From the NCBI RefSeq assembly GCF_900604965.1, contig NZ_UWPD01000001.1, forward strand, positions 1,341,311 to 1,405,310: a stretch of DNA of 64,000 nucleotides. Reading direction: 5' to 3'. Numbering within the stretch: the stretch's first letter is position 1; each line of letters opens with the position of its first letter. Source of the stretch: Gordonibacter sp. Marseille-P4307. GTDB lineage: Bacteria > Actinomycetota > Coriobacteriia > Coriobacteriales > Eggerthellaceae. Shown piece after piece: positions 42,228-50,944 of the stretch. The notes beneath the pieces were generated by a model, which saw only the letters and a program-made list of their open reading frames with translations, was not told where the DNA came from and ran no database searches. The translations under genes and the position numbers were made by a program.

Positions 42228-42527
42228 TGAAACCATCACTGAATGGTCGCGCGTTTTTTGTCCCCGAGGGCGAAACAGGGCCGTTTCGGGGTCCGTGAAA
42301 CTCAAATCAAACTCAATAGGCTTTTCGACGGTCTTTGCACGGCGTTTCCCCAGGTGGTTAATGGGGGGGGGTAAAGAATCTCGCTATCTCAAGGAAGACG
42401 GGAGTAATCAAGGGAAATGCCGCGGCATACCGCCGTAAGAGGGCATGATCTTGTCGACGATGAACTCCCCAACCTCGGTAGGCGGAAGACCCTGATTTCC
42501 GTGCCTTCTGCCTCCCGGGTCTTTGCG
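42228..42527. other. Intergenic stretch with a G9 run
   Basis: No gene is supported. A run of nine G residues occurs at 42363-42371 and a GC-rich imperfect hairpin near 42270-42295 (CCCCGAGGGC with CCGTTTCGGGG). A minus-strand frame at 42420-42500 encodes PPTEVGEFIVDKIM, too short to assign. Confidence 0.5.
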
Positions 42528-42950
42528 CTACATGTTCTCGATGGCGTCATTGAACCTGTCGAGGAGATAGGAATCAAAGTCCTCGTAAACCTCGACGACC
42601 CCGCCGCCGTCGTAGGGCGACCAACTGACCACCTTGCCGTTGGAGCAGTCGATGCAATACAACCACTCGTCGCAGTTCTCCACGGCAACCAGGCCGTCGG
42701 GGAGGCCGTCGGGACGGTACTCCTCGGTCTCCTCCGCAAAGACCATCGACCCGTCGAGCCCGACGCCGAGTACCGTCACGCCGCCTATGCCGCCGTGGCC
42801 GTACCTGCGGAGGAAGTCGACGTACTGCGCGGGGAGCTTCACCCCGAGTTCCGATTCCGCGTTCCTCAACGCGCCGTCGTCGAGCGGGGCGCGGAGGAAG
42901 TCACCCTCGCGCTCATACTCCAAGATCAGCGCTTCTACTTGCTGGTTCAT
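42528..42950 (-). CDS. SMI1/KNR4 (SUKH)-family immunity protein
   Basis: 140 residues from ATG 42950, which overlaps the stop of the toxin gene (ATGA). The core RNAESELGVKLPAQYVDFLR and YGHGGIGG, with the acidic EVYEDFDSYLLDRF end, is the SUKH fold of polymorphic-toxin immunity proteins. It should neutralise the LHH nuclease encoded just before it. Confidence 0.82.
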   Translation of the reverse strand: MNQQVEALILEYEREGDFLRAPLDDGALRNAESELGVKLPAQYVDFLRRYGHGGIGGVTVLGVGLDGSMVFAEETEEYRPDGLPDGLVAVENCDEWLYCIDCSNGKVVSWSPYDGGGVVEVYEDFDSYLLDRFNDAIENM

Positions 42951-43399
42951 CGTTTCCCGCCCTTCCTCTTGTATTCGTCCGCGCGCCATTTCCAGTACGC
43001 GCTTCGAAAATTGTTGAACTGCTTGCTGAGAATCGGGTCGTTGCGGAAGCTTCCTCCGTTTCCGACCAATCCGTGCAACGTTTTCTTGTACTCTCGATGA
43101 GTCACCTCACGAATCTCAACCACGGGTCCCGATTCCTTCTGGATCACGTGGTGCAACTGGACAGGACGTCCGTCGTTGCCGATGGGAGGCCTGCCCTCTT
43201 CCATTAGTTGGAGATTCGTCTTTCGATGCTTTGGATTATACTGCGCGAAATCGATGTCGTTCCTCTGATAGACCCTTCGACTCACGTCGCGCTCTTCTCC
43301 CATCACTTTGACGGACCCAGTGTATTCAGTTCGAGTGAAACTATTCGAGCGCCTTGCCCCGACGGTATGGCCGAATCCTCCGTTCGCCCCGGTGCCCAT
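42947..43399 (-). CDS. Polymorphic toxin, LHH-type (HNH/endonuclease VII) nuclease domain
   Basis: 150 residues. GRPVQLHHVIQKESGPVVEI followed by REVTHREYKKTLHGL matches the LHH variant of the HNH fold, in which the LHH His pair and a later His form the active site. The N-terminal 60 residues (VGARRSNSFTRTEYTGSVKV) look like the tail of a longer carrier protein, so this gene may be the detached C-terminal tip of a polymorphic toxin. Start overlaps the DUF4417 stop (TAATG). SUKH immunity gene follows. Confidence 0.8.
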   Translation of the reverse strand: MGTGANGGFGHTVGARRSNSFTRTEYTGSVKVMGEERDVSRRVYQRNDIDFAQYNPKHRKTNLQLMEEGRPPIGNDGRPVQLHHVIQKESGPVVEIREVTHREYKKTLHGLVGNGGSFRNDPILSKQFNNFRSAYWKWRADEYKRKGGKR

Positions 43400-44132
43400 T
43401 ATTTACCGCCCTTGTGGGCGATGGATGCATCGCTTCCGAAGGCGACGATGCGAATCCCGGCTTTGGAATACCTGCCGAAGATATCCTCTGGGGCGCTGCC
43501 GTAGACGACGATCGTCGTTGGGGCGAGCTCTCCGACAATCCAATCGATGTCGTCTCGCATGAAGCTCCGGTCAGCTTCGTCGTCGATGGCTCCGTTAGTC
43601 CCGACCGCGATGACGCATCCGTGCGGTGCGCCATCGCAGCAGAGGGGAAATGTCCTCTCGTCTCCGAAACGCATGTTGACGATCACATCAACCCCGTTGT
43701 CCTGTAACCACGTCCCGATGGCGCGGCTCCTGTAGATGTTCCAGGTCTGCATGCAAAGGGGCATGTCGCGGTAGAGGCTGAAGTCGGGGAGTATGACGCC
43801 TTGAAACCGCTTGAGGATTGGAAGGTACCGTCTCGGGCTGCGCCAGACGCGTTCGAACTGGTAATCGTATTCAAAGAAGTGGACCCACTGGTCGTGGTCC
43901 TTTGACGAAATGGCCTTCGAAAACGCGACTAGCCTGCCTGGAACGGAATCGGTCGGTTGAATGACGGGGAATTCCAGGCCGCCATCGTAATAGGCGCGCG
44001 ATACAAGGTATGAGTTGAACACGTCCTTGTATCCCCTGTTGTCGCAGTTGAGTTTTCCGGCGCGACGCCCGTTTTGTTTCCCGTTGCCATGCAGGTCGGA
44101 GGTGTTGGTGTTTTGCCTATTGTTCGACTGGG
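43399..44132 (-). pseudogene. DUF4417 gene with 5' end lost at the IS3 junction
   Basis: From about 44050 downward the frame encodes a typical DUF4417 protein: CDNRGYKDVFNSYLVSRAYY, SKDHDQWVHFFEYDYQFERV, LPDFSLYRDMPLCMQTWNIY and VNMRFGDERTFPLCCDG. The start codon region lies under the IS3-type element, whose transposase frame begins near 44120 on the opposite strand, and no start codon is found before the junction. The protein is otherwise complete to its stop at 43399. Function unknown; the family is common on mobile elements. Confidence 0.7.
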
Positions 44133-45433
44133 TCAGGAATCCCGGCCCCAAGCCTAAGCCCGAAAGCCCCGGCAAGCCGGCGAAAAGGTACGGTTGGGAG
44201 CTCAAGAAGCTCGCCGTCGAGGAAGTCGCAAACGGGCAAGATATAAGGAGTGTTGCCGACCAGCTCGGCGTGGTCAACTACGCTACCGTTCACGAGTGGA
44301 TCCGCAAATGGAGGACGGAAGGCGACGTGGGGCTCATGGGCAAGAGGGAGCAGATCGAGGCGGGCGCCTACAAGACCCGCGCGCAGCTCGAGGCCGCCCT
44401 GCCTGATGGCGTGGACGAGCTCAAGCGGCTGGCCGCCAGGCTGACGACGGAGAAGGCCGTGCTCGAACGCGAGCTGGAGCTGGCAAAAAAATCCCCGGGC
44501 GGCATCCCGGGAAAACTGCCGAACAAGTCGAAAGCCAAGATAGCTGACGAGCTCAAGGGCAAGCTGCCGCTGGCGCTGCTGCTCGAGGTCCTGGAGTTGC
44601 CGCCGAGCAGCCACTGCTACGCCGCTGCGGCCGCGAAACGCCCCGATGCCTACGCCGAGGTGCGCCCGCCCATCCACGAGATAGCCGCGGGAAGCGGCAA
44701 CGCATACGGGTCACCGCGCATATGGCTGGCCCTGCGCGGACGAGGCGTGTTCATATCCGAAAAAGTCGTGCGCCGGCTCATGAAGGAGGAGCGCGTCGAG
44801 GTTCGCTACGCCAAGCGGAAAAGGAAGTACCCGAGCTACGCCGGCGAGATCACTCCGGCGGTCGACAACCTGGCCAAAGGCGACTTCCACGCCGAGAGGC
44901 CCGACGAGCTCTGGCTCACCGACATCACCGGGTTCGCCGCGATCGACGGGAAGGTCTACCTGAGCCCCATGATTGACTGCCACGACGGCATGGTGGCGTC
45001 GTGGTCGACCTCCCGGCACCCGGATTCGGATCTGGCGTCGAAAACGCTCGAGGGATCGGTCGGGACGCTCGACGCCGCCAAACGCGCCTCCTTGAAGCAG
45101 GGGGACGGCCGCGATTCCCTCGTGATGCACACGGACCGCGGAGGGCATTATCGGGGCGGAGCCTGGATCGAGCGGCTGGAAGGGCTCGGCATCGCCCGCT
45201 CGATGTCGAGGAAGGGCAACAGCGGCGATAATGCGGCGTGCGAAGGCTTCTTCGGGAGGATGAAGACAGAGATGCATTACGGCATCAAGTGGAGGAAGGC
45301 CAGCGACCTGGAATCTGCAATCGACGCGTACATCGACTTCTACAACAACGGGAGAATCACGTCAAAACTGGGAGGGATGACCATCGCCGAGCACCGTGAT
45401 ACTCTAACGAAAGTCTCCAAGAAAGCGTCCTAA
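44120..45433 (+). mobile_element. IS3-family element, transposase (left end truncated)
   Basis: The open frame from about TTG 44120 encodes an OrfA-like HTH (AKRYGWELKKLAVEEVANGQ, SVADQLGVVNYATVHEWIRK) and leucine-zipper region fused with an OrfB-type catalytic domain. The DDE residues are Asp in ELWLTDITGF, Asp in LVMHTDRGGHY and Glu in NAACEGFFGRMK. A single continuous frame resembles IS150/ISL3-like one-ORF variants rather than frameshifted IS3. No start with a good ribosome-binding site exists and I could not find terminal inverted repeats, so the left end appears lost. It has replaced the 5' end of the DUF4417 gene. Confidence 0.82.
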
Positions 45434-45563
45434 CCCCCTTCCAAACTCGGCTTGCATTCTGGACATTCTTCGATTTCCAGGAATGCGGTGTTTGATGGTA
45501 TCTACGAGGGCGAGTTTCGATGGGTGCTCTCATTGGGATTGGAGTTGCAGTTCTTCTAAAGAG

Positions 45564-45598
45564 ATTCGCCCTGGAAAGGCGGGGTTTCCAGGGCGAAT
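45564..45598 (-). terminator. Terminator of the surface-protein gene
   Basis: ATTCGCCCTGGAAA (45564-45577) and TTTCCAGGGCGAAT (45585-45598) form a perfect 14-pair stem with a seven-base loop, 25 bases past the surface-protein stop. On the minus strand it is followed by CTCTTTAG. Confidence 0.8.
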
Positions 45599-45622
45599 GA
45601 GGATGATTGACGAGGGCTTGGT

Positions 45623-48397
45623 TTATTGTCGCTGTAGGCGAACCCAGCTTGCAAGGCAGAGCGCAAGCCCCAAGATGGCGGCTAGTCCAAACATTCCCAT
45701 TGGCGATTCGTCTCCAGTCTGGGGTTGTTTCTTCGGGTTTGGAACATCCGGTTTGGGGGGTTCGGGTATTAACCTGTTGACGAAGATTGCTCGGGAAGTG
45801 GTATTCGCTTCGATGGTTCCCAGATTTCCCTCGGAAGTCATTTCGAACTTCGAAGGGTCTACATCGATTTCGTTTACAGTGAAGGTAACGCCTTCGGGAA
45901 GAAGGTCGGCTTGAATTGATTCGCCATCGGCCAGTTGGAACGTGGCTTTTCCGTCGACGAAATCCATGTCGCCGTATTTTCCGGTTAGGGGTTGAGAAAG
46001 CTCCACCGTAAAGGTGAATTTGCCGTTTGCGGAATTTGGCTTGGCAGGTTCTTCTGATTTTACGATTTTTGATACGTTCAGACTGCCGACGATTTCGTTC
46101 TTAAGTTCGATTGCATAGATCTTGGTTTCGGGGTCGGTGGTCTTGCTTACTTCGATGAGGGTGTATTTTCCAGAATCGACTTCTTCGAAATGGACGGGCA
46201 GCAGTTGGCCCGTTTTCACATCGATTAGGGTTTCGGGGTTGGGGAAGTTATCTACAATAGCTTCCCATCCATTTTCTTCGGTAAGCACCACGTCTTCGAT
46301 GTAATGGTTGCCCACATATAGCTTGAGCTTGATTTCGGATGGATGGGATGTTTTTTCATCGACCTTCCAGCTTTTATGAATCTTGAGCTGGTAAGTATCG
46401 TCTTCGCCGAAGACGAGCGTTCCATTGTTGGCAATGCCTCCGCCAGAAATGCCCGCATGGGTGGCTTTGTTATTGCGGATGACGACCGTCGCCAACTGTT
46501 CGGCTAGGTTCTTCGAATCCTGCGTGGGGACCGACTTGAAGTTTAGCTGGGTGTCCAGTTCAACGTCATAGGCGATTCGGCTGCCTGGGTTGTCGGGGTC
46601 GTACCGCGGCAGGAACTTTGCATCGCTTGGCTTGAAGTTCACGTGTATTCCTTGGTTTGAACCGTCTTGATACCATAGTCGGTAGCCACCGCCGAGCATG
46701 CGTTCGTCAATCACGACGGGTTTGCCACCGTCCTTCTCTTTTTCCCCGAACGAATACTTCCACATTCCCACAAAGTCATCGCCGGCACCGTAATAGTCTT
46801 TGTTGGTTCCGGCATCATTGGCCTTGTTGTCGTAGAGGGCAAGGCCCTTGGTGATGTGCATGGTCGTCTTGCCTGTGGGGCAGTTCCAGATGCCCCCGCC
46901 TTGTTCGCTTGGCGGCTTGTTTCCTGCACCCACCAGGAAGGGTTCGTCTATTTGATTGTTGGTTATCAAAGCGTTGTGAAGGGTGAGCTTCGAGTTCGTG
47001 TCGTTGTAGATGGCTCCTCCACCCCAAAAGCCGGTTGCTTCGTTTTCGGCGAACAGTCCGGCGGTGATCAGGGCGTTGGCTTTTCCCAAAAAGGAAATGC
47101 CACCTCCTGATTTTGAAGCCTTGTTCTGGGTTATCGACCCACCGCTCATTTTGAAGTTCGTGTTTGCGGCTTTGCTTGTGGTGTAGTAAATTCCGCCGCC
47201 AAACCCATTGGCTGCATTCTGGGTTATCAATCCACCCGTGAGAGTGAAGTCGGAATCTGCAATGTAAGCACCACCGCCTTTGCCGTTGTATTCGCCGCTG
47301 GTATTGCCGGAAATCACGCCTCCGGACATACTCGTGCGCGTGTTCGTGGCGAACAATCCCGAACCTATTTCCGCCGTATTGTCAGAAATAATTCCTCCGG
47401 TGATCGTCACGCTTCCACCGTCGGCATGAACCCCGCCACCGAATGCGTTTTTCTCGGGATGGGTTCCTATGTTTTCGGAAATGGAACCTCCGGATAAGAT
47501 GAGATCGGAATTTTTAAGGTAGATTCCCCCACCCTTGGTCGCTTGATTTCGAGTGATTGATCCATCCTGCATGATTACGGTTGCGTTTACGGCATGAACC
47601 GCACCGCCTTCGGGCATGTCATCGCCCGCTCCTTCAATCTTGTTGTTTTGCAGCAGGGCGCCAGATGCTATTTTCAGCGTTCCGCCTTCTACGTACATCA
47701 GCGCCTGTTCGGCGATGACGTCATCACCGTTTCCGTCGATGGTGATGTTTGCGAGCGTTGCTTCGGCTCCCTTGATGACTTTCAGCAAGGCGCTTTTGAA
47801 AGTGCGCTCGCGCATGAGGATGGCATTGGTCCCCGACAGGGAAATCTCGCCCGACACGTTGGTGGTGCCTACTACCAAAATTTTCGTAATGCCTTGGTTC
47901 GCCTTCGCCAGTTCTTTCGCCCTGTCGAAGCTCTTGACCGCGCTTTCGGTGCTGGCACCGTCTTTCGCATCGTCTCCGCTTTCGCCGTTAAGATAAATCA
48001 CCTGCGAATCGCTTGCTTCCAATTTGAGGGGGAGTGACATGACGGAGCTCCCCACCGATCTTTCTATTTCCTTGGGTTGAATCGAATCGCTGTTCGAATC
48101 GGTTGCGGAATAATCTGCGCCAATCGGCGTGCTCGAAGATGGAGCGATGTCATCGACATCAGTTTCTTCTTCAGATGCTTCAGGTTCGGAAGGGGCTGAC
48201 GGGGGCATGGTTTCCGCCTGGTCCGTTTCGGTGAAGGGCAGGGCAGGATCGCTTTCGACTACAACGCTTTCGATACCGGCATCTTCGGTCGGGGACGTCG
48301 CCTGGTTGGCATACGCGCTTGTCGCACCACCAAAGGAAATCGATGAAACGAGTGCCGCAACGAGAAGCGTGGTTAATGTGCGGTGGGCAATTCTCAT
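45623..48397 (-). CDS. Sortase-anchored surface protein with right-handed beta-helix
   Basis: About 924 residues from ATG 48397 (AAGGA upstream). A signal peptide (MRIAHRTLTTLLVAALVSSI) is followed by a Ser/Asp/Glu-rich stretch, then repeated GGG-x-Y/I units (GGGIYLKNSDLILSGGSI, GGGVHADGGSVTITGG and many more), typical of a parallel beta-helix adhesin. Near residues 695-790 and 800-890 there are two Cna-B/SpaA-like domains. The end is QPQTG (a variant of LPxTG) followed by a membrane span and RLQRQ, which should be a sortase substrate. GC is clearly lower than in neighbours. A longer frame start at 48517 is rejected because the signal peptide begins at 48397. Confidence 0.88.
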   Translation of the reverse strand: MRIAHRTLTTLLVAALVSSISFGGATSAYANQATSPTEDAGIESVVVESDPALPFTETDQAETMPPSAPSEPEASEEETDVDDIAPSSSTPIGADYSATDSNSDSIQPKEIERSVGSSVMSLPLKLEASDSQVIYLNGESGDDAKDGASTESAVKSFDRAKELAKANQGITKILVVGTTNVSGEISLSGTNAILMRERTFKSALLKVIKGAEATLANITIDGNGDDVIAEQALMYVEGGTLKIASGALLQNNKIEGAGDDMPEGGAVHAVNATVIMQDGSITRNQATKGGGIYLKNSDLILSGGSISENIGTHPEKNAFGGGVHADGGSVTITGGIISDNTAEIGSGLFATNTRTSMSGGVISGNTSGEYNGKGGGAYIADSDFTLTGGLITQNAANGFGGGIYYTTSKAANTNFKMSGGSITQNKASKSGGGISFLGKANALITAGLFAENEATGFWGGGAIYNDTNSKLTLHNALITNNQIDEPFLVGAGNKPPSEQGGGIWNCPTGKTTMHITKGLALYDNKANDAGTNKDYYGAGDDFVGMWKYSFGEKEKDGGKPVVIDERMLGGGYRLWYQDGSNQGIHVNFKPSDAKFLPRYDPDNPGSRIAYDVELDTQLNFKSVPTQDSKNLAEQLATVVIRNNKATHAGISGGGIANNGTLVFGEDDTYQLKIHKSWKVDEKTSHPSEIKLKLYVGNHYIEDVVLTEENGWEAIVDNFPNPETLIDVKTGQLLPVHFEEVDSGKYTLIEVSKTTDPETKIYAIELKNEIVGSLNVSKIVKSEEPAKPNSANGKFTFTVELSQPLTGKYGDMDFVDGKATFQLADGESIQADLLPEGVTFTVNEIDVDPSKFEMTSEGNLGTIEANTTSRAIFVNRLIPEPPKPDVPNPKKQPQTGDESPMGMFGLAAILGLALCLASWVRLQRQ

Positions 48398-48577
48398 GGA
48401 AAAATCCTTCACTTTAATCGGGATTTGGTTGAGAGCGGGTTTTCTATCACTGCTCGTATATCCAGCTGTTCTGCAAGGATGGTGGAGCTTCATTTTCGAC
48501 GGTTGCCAATATATCACATTCAGGCATACAAACGGTTTTCTGACGAGGCCATTTTTTTTTGGTTCTATTTGGGGAAT

Positions 48578-48651
48578 TTAGGCCTTGAAGGAGTCCTTCC
48601 AGGCAACATACTCGTCTCTCGTTAGCTCATCGCCCTTCAAGTCCCTGTTAG
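48578..48651 (-). pseudogene. C-terminal fragment of the 50194 gene family
   Basis: TNRDLKGDELTRDEYVAWKD then SFKA and a stop, nearly identical to the last residues of the gene at 50194. The following non-coding bases (a GGTTCTATTTGGGG segment) also match that locus, so about 100 bases were duplicated or are the remains of a second copy. The rest of the gene is gone. Confidence 0.75.
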
Positions 48652-48689
48652 TCGCAGAAGATACACTTTGTCAAGAAGAAGGGAAAGTG

Positions 48690-49271
48690 ATGGACGTGGA
48701 GCATACAAGCAAGAGATTCAACCGCACGGAGGAGTCACTGCTGAAACAGATGAAGGGTTCTCGGCTGCTCACCATTGATGCGGTCTTGGCCGCCCCTCCC
48801 GACAACAGTTGGAACACAGTGAGGCTGCACTTCGCTGGCTTCGACGTCGACGTCAACAACCGACTTCACGAAATCGTCGTCGACGAGCTCGGCTCGCTGG
48901 AGGAGTTCGGACTGCTGTCCATCGCCAAGGCAACGAAGGACACCCTCGATATCCCCGAGGTGGGAACCGACACCACCGTTTTCAAAATCAACGAGGTGGT
49001 CAACGGAGTCTCCGTCATCAACGATATCGCGGAGGTCTACGGCGATGGGACGCTCGTCGCGAAATTGGAATACCCACAGGCGATCGCCCTTCGCGCGGAA
49101 TCCGGCTTCATAATGCTCGACAAGGAGGTCTGGTTCTCCGAGATGATCGTCATCAAGCGGGGAAAAAGCATCGATGAACTCCTCTACGACGAATCGGTCA
49201 ATTGGGAGGACGACCTCGAAGAGGATCCGACGACCCATTTCAAGTTCCGTACAGAAATCCAACCGCTGTAG
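48690..49271 (+). CDS. Hypothetical protein, beta-rich
   Basis: 193 residues from ATG 48690; GAAGGG lies eight bases upstream. Acidic, with alternating hydrophobic residues in NTVRLHFAGFDVDVNNRLHE and ALRAESGFIMLDKEVWFSEM suggesting beta structure. No signal peptide or known motif. It is alone between the surface-protein gene and the third array. Not recognised. Confidence 0.6.
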   Translation: MDVEHTSKRFNRTEESLLKQMKGSRLLTIDAVLAAPPDNSWNTVRLHFAGFDVDVNNRLHEIVVDELGSLEEFGLLSIAKATKDTLDIPEVGTDTTVFKINEVVNGVSVINDIAEVYGDGTLVAKLEYPQAIALRAESGFIMLDKEVWFSEMIVIKRGKSIDELLYDESVNWEDDLEEDPTTHFKFRTEIQPL

Positions 49272-49483
49272 TCCCCGAACGCCTCCGCTGGTTCACGCTG
49301 CCCCAGTGGAGGCGTCTCCAACTCATGTCCAAGCACTTTAACGCTTTCGCGATACCGCAATACAACAGGGAGAAGAATGTGGCTGAAGAATATAACTCGG
49401 TCCACGCATTTGTACCGGTGACTCTTGCGATGTGGTCAGCTTCGTCTCCGACGAATCGCATTTTCTCAGCTCAGAAGCATTAT

Positions 49484-50100
49484 TCTCCTATGGGAAATCT
49501 ATACTCTCGTATTGGAGCGCCCCGGGCTCCATTTCCGCTGGCATCGGGCATGTAGTCAGTTGCACGCAACCAAATGCCGTTTCCGCAGCTCAAAGGCTCT
49601 ATTCTCGTATCGCTCGAAAATACTCTCCCGAAGTGACTACATTCCGTGTAGTCACCCCTGACTACACGGTGACTACACGGTTTTCGCGATGGAAGAATAA
49701 ATATAAATGCAGGTCAGATGCCATGCATGACTACATGCAAACGGCCTATGCAACGATTGAGTGGGAATAAAAGTTGATACACTAGCGTATCGATATATGA
49801 CCTAAACACTCCTCGATAATAACCTGTTCAAGGGGTGGTTTTGTATTCAAACACGAAGTGAGTCATACGAAGAAATAAAAGGATGACCAACGTAAACTTA
49901 GTCATTTTGAAGTTAGCTTGCAGGTGGCTAACAAGTCGAAATACTCGATTTCACCTGTAATTTTTGCCGAATCGAGCAAGCACAGCAAAGAGTAACATTG
50001 ATACGGATATGTATCATTACCTGCAAATGCACCGTTGCCTGAATAGTTGCAACCCGATAGCCACCTGCAACTCTGAAACTAATACGATTTCGTATCAAAT
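49484..50100. repeat. Dispersed intergenic array, locus 3
   Basis: Between 49272 and 50189 there is no gene. TGACTACA or its complement occurs about six times at 49551-49735, including a perfect GTGACTACA-N5-TGTAGTCAC hairpin at 49631. The family 17-mer CGATTGAGTGGGAATAA is at 49754-49770. After it come three GATAC/GTATC inverted repeats (about 49785, 49999, 50081), a GTTAGC-N9-GCTAAC repeat at 49912 and GCCACCTGCAAC at 50060. Confidence 0.65.
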
Positions 50101-50153
50101 ATTGAGGGCATTTATTTTGAAGTTTGGGTCACGAACGGGCCATGGCATAAAAA

Positions 50154-50176
50154 CAGCCTCTGACAAGGCTATTTTC
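50154..50176 (-). terminator. Terminator-like hairpin after the 50194 gene
   Basis: On the minus strand AGCC-TTGTCAG-AGGCT forms a short stem running into GTTTTT, 20 bases beyond the stop of the 50194 gene. Confidence 0.65.
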
Positions 50177-50193
50177 GGTTCTATTTAGGGAGT

Positions 50194-50490
50194 CTAGGCC
50201 TTGAAGGAGTCCTTCCAGGCAACGTACTCGTCACGCGTGAGCTCGTCATCCTTCGGATCTCTATTGTTCCTGTACCAATGATGGAGCGCCCCTGCCAGTG
50301 CTTCCCGGTCCTCGTTATCCATGTCTTCCGGAAGAGCCAAGACAACAGTGTCCCCAACCTTGATAGGCTCTAGGCAAAACGCTTCCTCCTGATCGAGCAG
50401 CATATGTATCGCATCGTTCGCGTCGTTTCCCCAATCAGACTTGAGAGATGAAAGGTTTACCTCGAGGCATCGCGCAATCTCGGTAACCAT
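50194..50490 (-). CDS. Small acidic protein of the -AWKDSFKA family, function unknown
   Basis: 98 residues from ATG 50490 (GAAGGAG just before it); a longer frame to 50583 is possible. N-terminal MVTEIARCLEVNLSSLKSDW looks helical, DTVVLALPEDMDNEDREALA is acidic, and the end is ELTRDEYVAWKDSFKA. A copy of the last 25 residues lies at 48578 and a diverged relative at 39635. It faces away from hipBA and its promoter shares the intergenic region with hipB, so it may be coregulated. Confidence 0.6.
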   Translation of the reverse strand: MVTEIARCLEVNLSSLKSDWGNDANDAIHMLLDQEEAFCLEPIKVGDTVVLALPEDMDNEDREALAGALHHWYRNNRDPKDDELTRDEYVAWKDSFKA

Positions 50491-50569
50491 AGGCTCCTTC
50501 GGCAAACCAGGGCGTTTCGGCCGGAATGTGAAAACGAATAATGTTGCGAGAATATTGACACGCATAATA

Positions 50570-50591
50570 TTGCGAACTATCATAATCGCAA
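50570..50591. promoter_or_regulatory. Candidate HipB operator
   Basis: TTGCGA-N10-TCGCAA, with further TTGCGA and ATGCGA half-sites around it (50544-50600) in an AT-rich segment. It lies 41 bases before hipB, the usual position for HipB autoregulation. Confidence 0.55.
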
Positions 50592-50632
50592 AATGATGCG
50601 AAAGAATTATTCACCTGGGATGGGAGATATCC

Positions 50633-50944
50633 ATGGTCGACGCGCTGGAGATAGGCTACGCCATAAAGGACAGGCGCGCTGAATTGGGGATGACCCAGGC
50701 CCAGCTGGCAGAGGCCGCGGGCGTGTCGAAGCGCTGCCTTTGGTCGCTGGAGCTGGGACAAAACCCCGGCGTGCAACTGGACAAGCTCACCGCCGTGCTC
50801 GGGGCCCTGGGGCTGGGGTTGGAGCTGACCGTCGGGAACCCCTCAGATGAGCCGCAAGCTGAGCAGTTGGGCATCGGAGAGCTGGCGGCTCGCGATAACG
50901 CCTCCGCAGGCGCTCTCTCCATCCTGACGGGAGGTGCGCGATGA
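50633..50944 (+). CDS. hipB: HipB-type antitoxin (XRE/Cro HTH)
   Basis: 103 residues from ATG 50633. The N-terminal half is an XRE-type HTH: YAIKDRRAELGMTQAQLAEA and AGVSKRCLWSLELGQNPGVQ, then LDKLTAVLGALGLGLEL. The C-terminal 30 residues are flexible. It binds operator DNA and HipA; its stop overlaps the hipA start (ATGA). The pair is complete. Confidence 0.88.
   Translation: MVDALEIGYAIKDRRAELGMTQAQLAEAAGVSKRCLWSLELGQNPGVQLDKLTAVLGALGLGLELTVGNPSDEPQAEQLGIGELAARDNASAGALSILTGGAR

Noticed and set aside
42363-42371. The G9 run as a phase-variation switch
   Set aside because: It is not inside or just upstream of a supported reading frame.
42420-42500. A topoisomerase-like C-terminal scrap on the minus strand (PPTEVGEFIVDKIM)
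   Set aside because: Only about 27 residues are readable, too little to assign.
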